Assembly: GCF_910592395.1 (NCBI RefSeq)
Contig: NC_088317.1
Span: 8,124,001-8,188,000, forward strand
Direction of reading: 5' to 3'
DNA length: 64,000 bases
DNA from: Lineus longissimus
Lineage: Eukaryota > Nemertea > Pilidiophora > Heteronemertea > Lineidae
The translations under genes were made by a program, and so were the position numbers. Shown one piece after another: positions 54,272-64,000 of this stretch; position 1 is the first letter of the stretch, and each line of letters starts with the position of its first letter. The notes under the pieces were generated by a model, which ran no database searches, had not been told where the DNA came from, and saw only the letters and a program-made list of their open reading frames with translations.

Positions 54272-55138
54272 TTAGAAATGTTTTCTGAAAAGCTCAGTTT
54301 TTAGAGCCTTCCTGAACTTGTTCAGAGTGTCCTCCTGGCGTAGGCCTTGGCCGAGAGAGTTCCAAGCCAATGCGGCCGCTGAGCTGAAAGCTCTCCCGCC
54401 AAAACTCGAGCTTTGGAACCGTGGGGTGACGAGAAGGTTCTTGTCCGCAGATCTAAGTGCACGCTTTGGTGCGTACGGCACTAACACTTCCTCAAGATAT
54501 TTCGGGGCCAGTTGGCGATAACATTTGTAGACAACTGTTAGGATTTTAAACTCAATCAGCGCTCGTATGGGTAACCAGTGCAGGTCTCGAAGCGCTGGTG
54601 TGATATGGTCCCGTTTGCAAGTGCGAGTCACCTGACGTGCAGCGTTGTTTTGCACCATTTGTAGTTTTGATGAGAGTTCACTGGATATATTGAACAACAG
54701 GCTGTTGCAGTAATCCAGCCTGGACAACACAAGAGCCTGAACGAGAGTTCTTGTCGCGTCTCGTGTTAACATGTTTCGAGCCTGCGCGATGTTTCTGAGA
54801 TGGAAGTTACCTGAGCTCACAATACTATTCACATGTGAGGTCATGGACAACACAGAGTCGAACATGACTCCAAGATTCCGCACCGGGCCGTTTGCCACCT
54901 TAACCTCGACTCCGTCAATCGACAGGAATTCGATGCATAGTGCAATCAAGCGCTGTGGTGTACCGAACAGTTGGATCTCCGTTTTGGTTGGGTTACCCTT
55001 CAGAAAGTTCCTTGTCAGCCAGGCCTGTATGGAAACAAGGCAGACCTCGATCGATTCTTCGACACTCAGACCGTACCGCGATGGCGTCGTGTATTCTTTG
55101 TATTGCTGTATACAACTGGTTGTCATCGGCAAACCCAT
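54272..55138 (-). pseudogene. CR1-like LINE reverse transcriptase C-terminus, copy B
   Basis: Identical 288-residue frame to 31247-32113, with the FADD motif again in another frame at about 55130. Confidence 0.8.
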
Positions 55139-56379
55139 GTCTGTCTTAGGGACGAGGACGTTTCTTGCAATCTCGTTTTATCTCGCGCCGTGGTACATAT
55201 CACATGGGGCATCAAGCGTATGTCAACCTCCTCCAGGAACCAATGAAAATCCGTTATTATAATGAGGTAAACAATGACACGTGCTAGTCTGGTAGTTTGC
55301 CATCTTCAGGCAGCGATGACTGTGACGTCATACATCAGGTGGGCGTGGACACGAAATTCTTCACCCGCGAGAGACTGCATGCTGTTTGACACATGTGTCT
55401 TGTACAACCATTATTTAACAATAAACAATGGAGTTCGGCTTAGGCAAAAAAGGTGAATAATCAAATTATCACATCGTGCTAAATGCTACATTTTAGTCTA
55501 TTTGATGTTGATAACAAGGGTTAGGCTAGTAGGCCTAAATCGGCTGCTAGCGCTAATTAGGCCCCTCAAGGGCCTAGATGCCAGTGATATAGTAGCCTGG
55601 ACCTCGCCAAAGGGAGACATTGATGTCTGGGTCCTGATGGAAAGGGGTAACAGCATCACTTCAACAAGACACAAGTCAGAAATTAAATCAAGTCCGAAAA
55701 AGCAGAAATGGAATAAAATTGGAGTATATTGAAACCTTACCTAGATTGATCAATGTGTGGTCTGATCTGCAAAGGAGCAGGTCTCTCTTTTTAGGGTAAA
55801 TTTTGATGGACCTTTAGTCCGGTTACCTCACTTTTTTGGGATTTACGGATAAAAACAGGTGACGAAAGTTATGGAATAATTTATAAAAGTTTGTGAGATA
55901 AAGTGATCAAAGTGACAACTTTACTTGATTTTGTTTCTAAAATTAGAGATGGAATGACGCGTGATGGGTGCCTTTCTTGACAATCATGAACAATCTTGCA
56001 TAACATTTACGCAAGGTTGTTCAAAAGCATTGTTTTTGTGATGACAACGTGACCACGACGTCCTTGGACCATCTCCATGTACCGTAAGGTACGGCTTACA
56101 AAATCACGCAATGTTGTTTCACAACAAGCAAAGGTTAATCCCCCGCCTGTGATCAGTTTAAGACTTAACGATATGACTGCCCATTATGCAACACGAGAGA
56201 CCCACTTCTAGGCATTATTAGACTTGACAGCAAATTGTTAGGAGGGAGACCCGAAGAGTCAACATAATTTTAAAACATATTTGCTTAATTTTAAAGTATC
56301 TGTAATTAAAATGAAACGATAATCATCAGTTTCTTGAATAGCGAATACTATAAATAACGAAAACACTGACTCTACAACA

Positions 56380-56391
56380 CCTCCCTCCTTA
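56380..56391 (-). other. Candidate polypurine tract, copy B
   Basis: Same TAAGGAGGGAGG then TGTTGTAGAG arrangement as 33355-33366. Confidence 0.4.
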
Positions 56392-56997
56392 GCGGTAAGA
56401 TTCGGCCCGAATCTTCTAAACTAAACAAAACGATGTACCAAATCTGTACCAAAATGTACTAAAACGCGGCCCGAATCTTCAAATTAGGGTAACCAAAAAC
56501 CAACTACTTGGAATTCAATCTACTATAAACAATCTACTCAAAAACAGGGTACCTCCCTCGTATCACCAATCGGCCAGAAACTGGGCAGACCTGCCAGGCC
56601 GTCATACGTTGACCAATGGGTGACGCGGAAAGAAACTCCGAAGAAAACACCCTCGATATAATATCCAAGAGTTCTTAATTTCTTTTAAATTGTTCGTAAA
56701 GCGTCACTGAAAATGTTCCTTGAACTGTAAAAATTGTTCCTCGAACTGTGCCTTAAACTGTGAAAATCGTTGGTAACGTCACTGAAAACGTTCCTCCAAC
56801 TGTGCCTTAAACTATAAAAGTCGTTGGTAAGACATCACTGAAAATGTTCCTCCCCTGGAGAGAGGAGCCGTCCCGGCGACTAGGTACAATCCCGTAGTAT
56901 GGGTAGACGTAATCGACAGTGTACGGAGAGAGCGTGCACGTGAGATGTCTCGGTGGAGACTTGACCGGCTGTTGGTCGGTGGTGATCTTGATGCATG

Positions 56998-57609
56998 GTT
57001 GGGAGACATCTGATGATGAGCGGTGGATGCTGATGGGGTCGATGCTTACAGAGTATCACGTTCTGTAACTGACCCAAAACCCCAGGGAGACATCTGATGA
57101 CGAACGGCGGATGCTGATGGGGTCGATGCTTACAGAGTATCACGTTCTGTAACTGACCCAAGACCACAGGAAGACATCTGATGACGATGTACGGTACTTA
57201 CGTTGCAGTGTTGGGTATACTGCAACTGACCACCCCTCCGCGACGACAATCAAGGTGTACGGTACTTACGTTGCAGTGTTGGGTATACTGCAACTGACCA
57301 AGCCTCTGTGACGGCGATGACCAATCCTCCGTGACAGCGATCAAGATGTAGGAGAAGCGTTCGTGACGACGATCAAGTTGTACGGTACTTACGTTGCAGT
57401 GTTGGGTATACTGCAACTGACCAAGCCTCTGTGACGGCGATGACCAATCCTCCGTGACGGCGATCAAGATGTAGGAGAAGCGTTCGTGACGACGATGACC
57501 AATCCTCCGCGACGACAAGTTGTACGGTACTTACGTTGCAGTGTTGGGTATACTGCAACTGACCAATCCTCTGTGACGACGATGACCAATCCTCCGCGAC
57601 GGCGATCAA
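56998..57609 (-). repeat. Tandem repeat array, copy B
   Basis: Copy of 37149-37760. One substitution was noticed near 57029. Confidence 0.75.
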
Positions 57610-57664
57610 GATGACTTGGCAGGAGAAGAGATGCACACAGCGAGGCAGACGAAGGTCGAAGCAA

Positions 57665-57695
<31 letters not shown>

Positions 57696-57698
57696 GTG

Positions 57699-58592
57699 TT
57701 ACTCGTCATCACCTATTAGGTCGATGACGAGAACATTTGGTTGGCCCGTTGGATGTACCGTTGGGAGAAACCCTTCTGTTGGCGGGACCACGACCGGCAG
57801 TTGCATTGTCGCCCCCTGTGACGAGGGGTCATCACTCCAGTCGGAGTCAGGACCCATGTCTGGGGCGTGCCTCAAGTCCTCCTCATACCGGCAGGTGGAG
57901 CATGCTTCCACCAGGCGCAGGATGCCGGTGTTGTAACACCGCCTGTGCGCCAGATGGTTGCAACCCATGGCTACCACCGTGCAAAAAGAACCGGAGGAGA
58001 CGGACTGTCGTGGCAAAGCGATGCCACAGAGGGAGCAGTCGATGTCCCACCTGTGGTCTGCCCAGAAAGTGGAGGTTTCCCGCTGGTATGTATCCAACAG
58101 GGCCTGCAAAGCAGCCCGGCGGTCATCAGGGTTCTGGTTGGCAGCCGCATAGACCAACCGGAGCGAGCCCGGAGGAGCCCCATACTCCTGCTATACAAAA
58201 AGGTCCAAAATATTGATGGTTGGATGACCAAGCGGAAACTGCTGCATCAGGGGCAAGGCGACGTCACCCAATGGAAAACGCCCCAAGATGCGAGCCAGCA
58301 GGAGTGGCAACTGTAGTGTAACTACAATGGCCATCCACTCCGCCGGGTCATCGGAAACGTCAAAGAGGTCGAACAGTGACTGCTGTTCGGACCAATCTTC
58401 GGGGTTAGCGAAGACCAGGTCCATAAAACTGTGGACTAGCGGGGGAGGCAAGGGCCCTGCGGTACAGGGAAAAGTTAGTCGCACTCCCGCGCCGGTCCAT
58501 TCCAGGAGATCCCGCAAGTGCGGGATCCACCTCAGAACAGCAATCAGCTGTACGACCGTGGCCCGTTGATAGATGATGATATCAGGATACAT
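57699..58592 (-). pseudogene. RING-H2/SIM-like accessory gene, copy B
   Basis: Same as 37849-38742, with TAG at 58191-58193 and the same splice acceptor upstream. Confidence 0.6.
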
Positions 58593-58682
58593 CCTGAAAT
58601 GAGACGAAAGAAGAAAGAAAAAAAAGTAGTGAAAATGTTGCGTGGTCATGTTGATGTGTCGAAATCGACCCACTGTTGAGGC

Positions 58683-61223
58683 CTAGGGAGCGGTGGGGAC
58701 GAGTGGGAGGCCTGGCCGGGCCGAGCTCCGGCGTAAGGGGTAATTATACCCCCTATGTTGGAGGTACAAGGCGGTCAGATAATCCGCCTTAAGTAGGCTG
58801 GCCAGTTTAAATGGCCTGGCCACCCACACCTTCACCACATTGGGAAAAATTAGGGCCAGTCCCGATCCTATGTGAAGAATACTAGTATTGGTAGGCCAAA
58901 GGAGGTGTAGCAGTTGCGGCGGGCAGTACCTGACGACGGATGCTTCCACATTAAAATCGGGGATAGGGTCGGGGCCCGAGAGCTCGTACTCAAGGGGGTG
59001 GCCGATGACCGGCATGACCATTAATTGTACGGCCTCTGTCGGGGTAATTAACTCTAGTACCAGCCAGGTCTTGAGATTGTGGTAAGGGCCGAAGGTGATA
59101 GTGCCAACATGAGAACGGAGGGTACGGACTAAAGAGCGTCCAACGCGCTGAAATATGATAAGGGCGATTATGGAGCAAAGGAGGATGAGGAGCCATTCCT
59201 CTAAGGTAAAGATATCAGCCATCGTGATGTGGGATTGTGGATCAATGTCTTTGGCTGTGAAGGAAATAGTCGTGTTAGTAATATTTACATAGCCTTGCAC
59301 AAGTTGGAAGGCTGCTGGTGCCAACGGTAAAGCTGCCACGCGGCTGCGACACCAGAGATAGAGACAAGCTGCAAGAGCGGTTAATGATAGTAAAGTATTG
59401 ACGACGTTCCACATGACGGAACCTGTGAACGAAGTGAAAAGGACCCCCACGCCATGGTGAGACTCGGTTTGAGCTAAGAGCTCATCGCTCTTTGAAGCGT
59501 AGATTGCCTTTGAGGCCTGGATGTTACTGGCCATTTTTTTAAAGTCCATGGAGTACTGCCGGTCCTTTTCCATGACGGAGCTCCAGTTCTTCATGTGAAC
59601 GGATAATTCAGTTATACGGACTTGTAGGGGTGCCTGGAAAACCGTACTGCCCCGTATCTTTGCGATGTCCTGTTTATTATAAAGGGAGTGGAGGACAGGG
59701 AGATTCGTGGTATGGAGCATGGTAACCTGTTTCTGGCCCTTATGACATTCGGTAACCGTGGCGAATAACTTCCAGGTTGAACTGGTCAGCCCGCAGTTAC
59801 AGCCAAGTTGGATGATGCAAAAAAGACAGGATGGGATTGGGGAGGCGTCCTTACCAGGGCAAACCATGGTCCATGACTCGTCAGCGCTCCCGCTGACCAA
59901 ATAATGGTTATTTCCTAAGGCTAAAGCGCTTTCTTAAAGGGGGGCGACTTGGTACCGAATCTCACAAAGATTGTGTACCATGGAGGGCTCGTCGAAGAAG
60001 ATGGCGGAGGCACAGGTGAGTGACGTGCGAGATGGAACGCTCAGCATAGAGGGGCAAAGCTTGATATCATCTCCAACGCAGGAGGAGTACAGCTGAAAGT
60101 CAAACTCGGTATAATACTGAGCATCACGAGTGACGCCTATGAAATCGGGAAGGTCGACGATGCGGGTGGAATTGTACCGGGATGTAGCATTTAAAGGGAC
60201 GCCTAGGGCCATAATGCTGTAGACGTCTATGGAGGCTGCTACAGATGTAACTGGCATTTTAATAGTGATGTACAGTTGCTCATGGTCTTGTGTAAAAGCA
60301 ACATCTCGCGTACTGTAGTAGTAAGCGACAGCAGGATGGGCAATAGTATACAAGGGGTATTGGGATGCTAGGTTCGTCCGGATGGTTGAAAGTACCGAGC
60401 TCACCTGGGCGTGGCCCACCAGCTGGACTGGAAGAAAACCTTCCAACAGCTTTTGGATCCCCAAGATCCAGGATTCGCTGGCCATTTCCACCGGCTGCAA
60501 AGTCAGCAAGGCATTAGCCATGTTTCTGGAAATTAACAAAAGTACCTTGACCGAAACTTCAATTTGGGATAGTTTCATAGAAACCCGGTTTGCCTCCCGG
60601 ACAAGGCCATTGATGCCTCTGTGGTTGTCAGATATGGCGCCCATGGCAGCAGTAATGCGTTCATCGGTCATGTTCATGAATGATCCAAGTTTCCCTTCCA
60701 CTTTCTGTACTTCGTTGGCGGTAAGCTTGGCCTGTTTGTTGTAGGCGTCCATGTTGTCTCGGAGCTGCTGCACATCTTCCTCTGTGGCAACCCCGTACAA
60801 GGTCTTCATTATTTCTCCTGCAAAAGGTAGAAGTGCCCTAGCCGGACGAGGCGTGATTCGAACGGGGATAAGGTCCTTCACAAGGGCCATATTTTCTTGA
60901 ATGCGTGTTATAACTTTACTCTGAGCGTAATTGAAGTTCTGGGCAGCCGCCCTCATCTCGTGGCAAATTAGAAGAGAGGCATTCTTGTACTGCCTTTCAC
61001 AATCGACAGTATTTGACAGTGGCAGCGGAGGTGGTGCCAAGAATGGCACCACAAATGTGTGTGCCCAAGAAGAAGAGGCCAAATTAGCCGTAGAGGTCCG
61101 TTGCATGACCACTCCATAGTTTGGGCGAACAACAGTAGTCTTCATGGCCCTTGCAGGTGGTAGGGCAACCAGGACTGCAATAGTTTGGATGAATAGGGCT
61201 ATCATGGTCGGTTTTAGCATCAT
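58683..61223 (-). pseudogene. Baculovirus-F-like envelope protein, copy B
   Basis: Same as 38833-41373, with the TAA at 59934-59936 shared. No protein difference from copy A was seen. Confidence 0.75.
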
Positions 61224-61295
61224 GCAACGTTACCCTTGAACCTGTGATGGGGGTTATGCTGGATCTGTAAAGATAGTAAAAAGAATGACCTGCAC

Positions 61296-64000
61296 CTACT
61301 GTTTCTTCTTTAAGCGCTGTGCTAGTTCATAGTCCTCGATAACCGAAGCATTGCGGAAATGCTCTATCGGTTCCCAGCTATCATGTGAAGCAGAATATCC
61401 TTTCCACTTCACACGGTATTGAAGCTGGCCATTTCGGGTGCGGCGGCCCAAGATCTTGTCAACGGTGTAAATGTCCTCCTTGTCATCTGGCTCGGAGCCT
61501 GAATCACTGCCATCTTCGTCAGTGGGGTTGCTGGCGTCAGGGGTGTCGTTAGCTGGATCGGGATCCAACTTCTCTGCTGCCGTAGGGTCATTGAGTTGGC
61601 AAGGGGGAATAAATTCCACCGGGAATGCTTCGTCTTCGGTGATTTCCGGGTCAGGCTCAGGAGGAGCGAGGTCAGTTAAGGGTTCATGTCGGAAGTGCTT
61701 CAACCGGTTGGCGTGCACCTCTACAGGCACCTTTCGATTATCCAACGTGCGTATCCGGAAGTTGGTTGGTGCGGTCTTGGAAACGATGGAGTAGGGACCC
61801 GTCCAGAATTGACCAAGTGACTTGGACAACCCAACTTTAACCCTAGAGACGTACAGCCAGACCAGGTCACCAACTCTAAAATCGGTGGGAGCTGATTTCT
61901 CATCATACTTTGACTTCATCTTCCCCCGGAAGTGGCTAAGACTCTTTCGGGCAATGTCCTGGGCTATTTCTAAGTTAGTGATGATCTTGGTGAGATGTTC
62001 CCGAATCGGTGTAGGAGTCTTTTGTGAGGGCACCAGGGGTACGTCCCAGAGTTGCAAAGGGTGACGAACGTATAGCAAGTAGTAAGGGGAGAACGTCGTA
62101 CTCTGCGTGCAAGGTGAGGTATTATATCCGAAGCAAATACCCGGTAGGTACTCATCCCAGTCATCCTGATGATCAGTCACGTAGAGGGAGAGAGCAGACG
62201 CAATGGTGCGGTTGAGGCGCTCTACTAGTTCTTGTGACATTGGGTGGTAGCTGGTGGAATGTACTTTGGAGATGCCGCAAATCTTGCATAATTCGGTGAT
62301 CAGCTTGCTGCGGAAGTCCGCAGCCTGGTCCGACTGGAGGGTGCGGAAGGCACCGTAACGACAGATGATTTCCCTGAAGAGGATGTCGGCTATCTCCTTG
62401 GCGGTTTGTGTACGCATTGGTGTACAGACGGCAAACTTGGTGAAGTGGTCCATAACTACTAGGATGTGCTTATGGCCAAGTTTGGTGGTTACCAATGGTC
62501 CTTTTACATCCATGATGAGCCTCTCGAATGGTTCCGTGGAGAGGATGGGTTGAAGTGGTGCACGTCTGAGGGCTGGAGCAGTCTTACGACTTTGGCATGA
62601 AACGCAGCTGACTACCCAAGATTGAACGTCCTTCCTCATTGATGGCCAGTAATAGCGGACAACCAAACGGTTGTAGGTCCTATCTCGTCCAAAATGTCCT
62701 GCCGTCGGGCTCTCATGGGACCATACGAGTAGTTCCCTGCGTAAAGAGGCCGGGATGATGAGCTGTTCCATTAGTTTCTCCTTCCCACCGACACTGTCAT
62801 GGGTGGCGCGTTTCAGGATTCCCTTGTCATCAAGGTAGTAGGGTTGACTTTCCTTCTTGATTGCGGCAGCCCGAGTGATGTTGGCTGGAAGCTGGCCCGA
62901 CTCTATGTACTGGATATAGTCATACAGCTGCAGATCCTGTCTTTGGAGGTCACCTATGTTCTGATCAGCCATTTGGAGGTTACTGAGTACGGGAGCGTCC
63001 TCCTGGAAGGGAAGTCGGGAAATACCATCCACGACGGTGAGTGATTTGCCACTTTGGTGTTTGATGATGAAGTCATAACCATGTAGAGCTAGTGACCATC
63101 GGAGGAGTCGCTGGTTCTGGTCCTTGCACTTCATGAGCCAAACCAAAGCACGATGGTCAGTGATAGCAACGAATTGCTGGTGGGACAGGTATACATGGTA
63201 TCGCTTGACGGCTTCGACCAAGGCAAGACATTCTTTTTCTGTGGTAGAAAAAGCCCTTTCGGTTTTCGTCAGCAAGCGTCCGCCATAGCAGATAGGCCTC
63301 ATAATCCCCTCTACTTCCTGGCAGAGTTGGGAGCCGATGGACAAATTACACGCATCCGTGTAGAGGTAGTATGTCAAGTCATCCTTTGGATATGCAAGCA
63401 TTGTGGGCTCTGTCGTGAGCATTGCCTTCAGCGTCTGCATAGCCGCCTCGCATTCTTCCGACCAGGTGAAAACAACTCCCTTGCCAAGAAGGCGGGTGAA
63501 GGGAGCTACGATCTTTGAGTAGTCCTTATGGAACCTGCGGTAGTAACCAGTGATGCCCAAAAAGGATCGAACCTCTTTCACGGAAGAACATGACTTAAGT
63601 TCCGAGATGACTCTGCATTTCTCGGGGTCCATCCCGATGCCATCCTTAGAGATAATGTGACCCAGATACTTAACGACCTCTAGAGCAAAAGAACATTTTC
63701 CGGGGTGCAATTTCAACCCGGCTTTGTCAAAGCGCTCGAAGACCTGTCGGATGTGGATGAGGTGGTCCGCAAAGGACGGGCTGTGTATGATGACGTCATC
63801 AATGTAGATTAAACAGGTGGACCATAAAAGACCAGACAGGATCAGCTGCATCAAACGTTGGAAATGTGATGGGGCATTACAAAGGCCAAAGGGGAGCCGC
63901 TCGTATTCCCACAAGGACCAACCTGTTGTAAAAGCAGTGTACTGCTTAGAGGATTCTGCCAGTGGGACCTGCCAGAATCCAGAGGCGAGATCCAGGGTGG
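61296..64000 (-). CDS. pol: Gypsy-type pol, copy B, partial at window edge
   Basis: The frame is open from the window edge (64000) to 61296 and includes the reverse transcriptase from the region before YIDD through RNase H, integrase and chromodomain. One residue differs from copy A in the RNase H motif (YTDACN followed by L instead of V). The true start is outside the window. Confidence 0.9.
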   Translation of the reverse strand, partial: TLDLASGFWQVPLAESSKQYTAFTTGWSLWEYERLPFGLCNAPSHFQRLMQLILSGLLWSTCLIYIDDVIIHSPSFADHLIHIRQVFERFDKAGLKLHPGKCSFALEVVKYLGHIISKDGIGMDPEKCRVISELKSCSSVKEVRSFLGITGYYRRFHKDYSKIVAPFTRLLGKGVVFTWSEECEAAMQTLKAMLTTEPTMLAYPKDDLTYYLYTDACNLSIGSQLCQEVEGIMRPICYGGRLLTKTERAFSTTEKECLALVEAVKRYHVYLSHQQFVAITDHRALVWLMKCKDQNQRLLRWSLALHGYDFIIKHQSGKSLTVVDGISRLPFQEDAPVLSNLQMADQNIGDLQRQDLQLYDYIQYIESGQLPANITRAAAIKKESQPYYLDDKGILKRATHDSVGGKEKLMEQLIIPASLRRELLVWSHESPTAGHFGRDRTYNRLVVRYYWPSMRKDVQSWVVSCVSCQSRKTAPALRRAPLQPILSTEPFERLIMDVKGPLVTTKLGHKHILVVMDHFTKFAVCTPMRTQTAKEIADILFREIICRYGAFRTLQSDQAADFRSKLITELCKICGISKVHSTSYHPMSQELVERLNRTIASALSLYVTDHQDDWDEYLPGICFGYNTSPCTQSTTFSPYYLLYVRHPLQLWDVPLVPSQKTPTPIREHLTKIITNLEIAQDIARKSLSHFRGKMKSKYDEKSAPTDFRVGDLVWLYVSRVKVGLSKSLGQFWTGPYSIVSKTAPTNFRIRTLDNRKVPVEVHANRLKHFRHEPLTDLAPPEPDPEITEDEAFPVEFIPPCQLNDPTAAEKLDPDPANDTPDASNPTDEDGSDSGSEPDDKEDIYTVDKILGRRTRNGQLQYRVKWKGYSASHDSWEPIEHFRNASVIEDYELAQRLKKKQ

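Larger units (their letters stand above)
45262..64000. repeat. Large direct repeat, copy B
   Basis: Near-identical to 22237-44150 except for absence of a 3176-bp block at 56883/56884 and one extra T in the poly(T) run. It continues beyond the window end. Confidence 0.95.
56379..64000 (-). mobile_element. Ty3/gypsy-like env-bearing retroelement, copy B (runs off window)
   Basis: Same gene order as copy A without the 3176-bp block, so the 3' region from the tandem repeats to the candidate polypurine tract is continuous. The 5' part lies beyond 64000, so it is unknown whether gag and the 5' LTR exist for this copy. Confidence 0.65.

Overview
This window is eukaryotic, almost certainly from an animal and most plausibly a marine invertebrate. 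The reasons are AT-rich DNA, spliced genes with GT-AG introns, a metazoan-type Polinton/Maverick, a LINE 3' end, a pogo-like relic and a Ty3/gypsy retroelement. No ordinary host gene was recognised. Nearly everything is nested or duplicated mobile DNA.

Region 1 (900-24900) is one complete Polinton/Maverick virus-like transposon. It has terminal inverted repeats of about 208 bp and a perfect 6-bp target duplication (894-899 and 24901-24906). Its left arm carries, on the + strand, conserved Polinton proteins of unknown function, a broken VLTF3-like putative transcription factor and a broken protein-primed DNA polymerase B. A second penton-like gene lies there on the minus strand. Its right arm carries, mostly on the minus strand, a membrane protein, an HNH-type endonuclease, a retroviral-type integrase with a chromodomain, a packaging ATPase (+ strand), several conserved small proteins, the penton/minor capsid protein and a frameshifted major capsid protein. 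Replication, integration and major capsid genes are broken, while ATPase, penton, endonuclease and several accessory genes are open. Ten of about sixteen Polinton genes start inside the motif TAAATG. Together with the VLTF3-like gene this suggests a viral late-promoter-like system.

Region 2 (9777-15576) is a 5.8-kb DNA transposon inserted in the polymerase gene with a 4-bp duplication (TGAT) and CAC...GTG termini. It encodes a multi-exon, decayed transposase of CMC/Chapaev type. The N-terminus has zinc clusters, a RING finger and a C2H2-like finger in the same order as RAG1.

Region 3 (24907-44388) is repeat-rich DNA: diverged tandem repeats, a pogo-like transposase relic, a CR1-like LINE 3' end, then a 5'-truncated Ty3/gypsy-like element on the minus strand. 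That element has pol ending in a chromodomain, a baculovirus-F-like env broken by one stop codon, and an accessory gene with a RING-H2 finger and a C-terminal SUMO-interaction-like tail. Candidate splice acceptors precede both env and the RING gene.

Region 4 (45262-64000) is a near-identical direct copy of 22237-44150. It lacks one 3176-bp block (33859-37034). It is joined on its left to a diverged Polinton fragment (45136-45261). It is either a very recent segmental duplication or a haplotype/assembly duplication. The copied gypsy pol runs off the window end.
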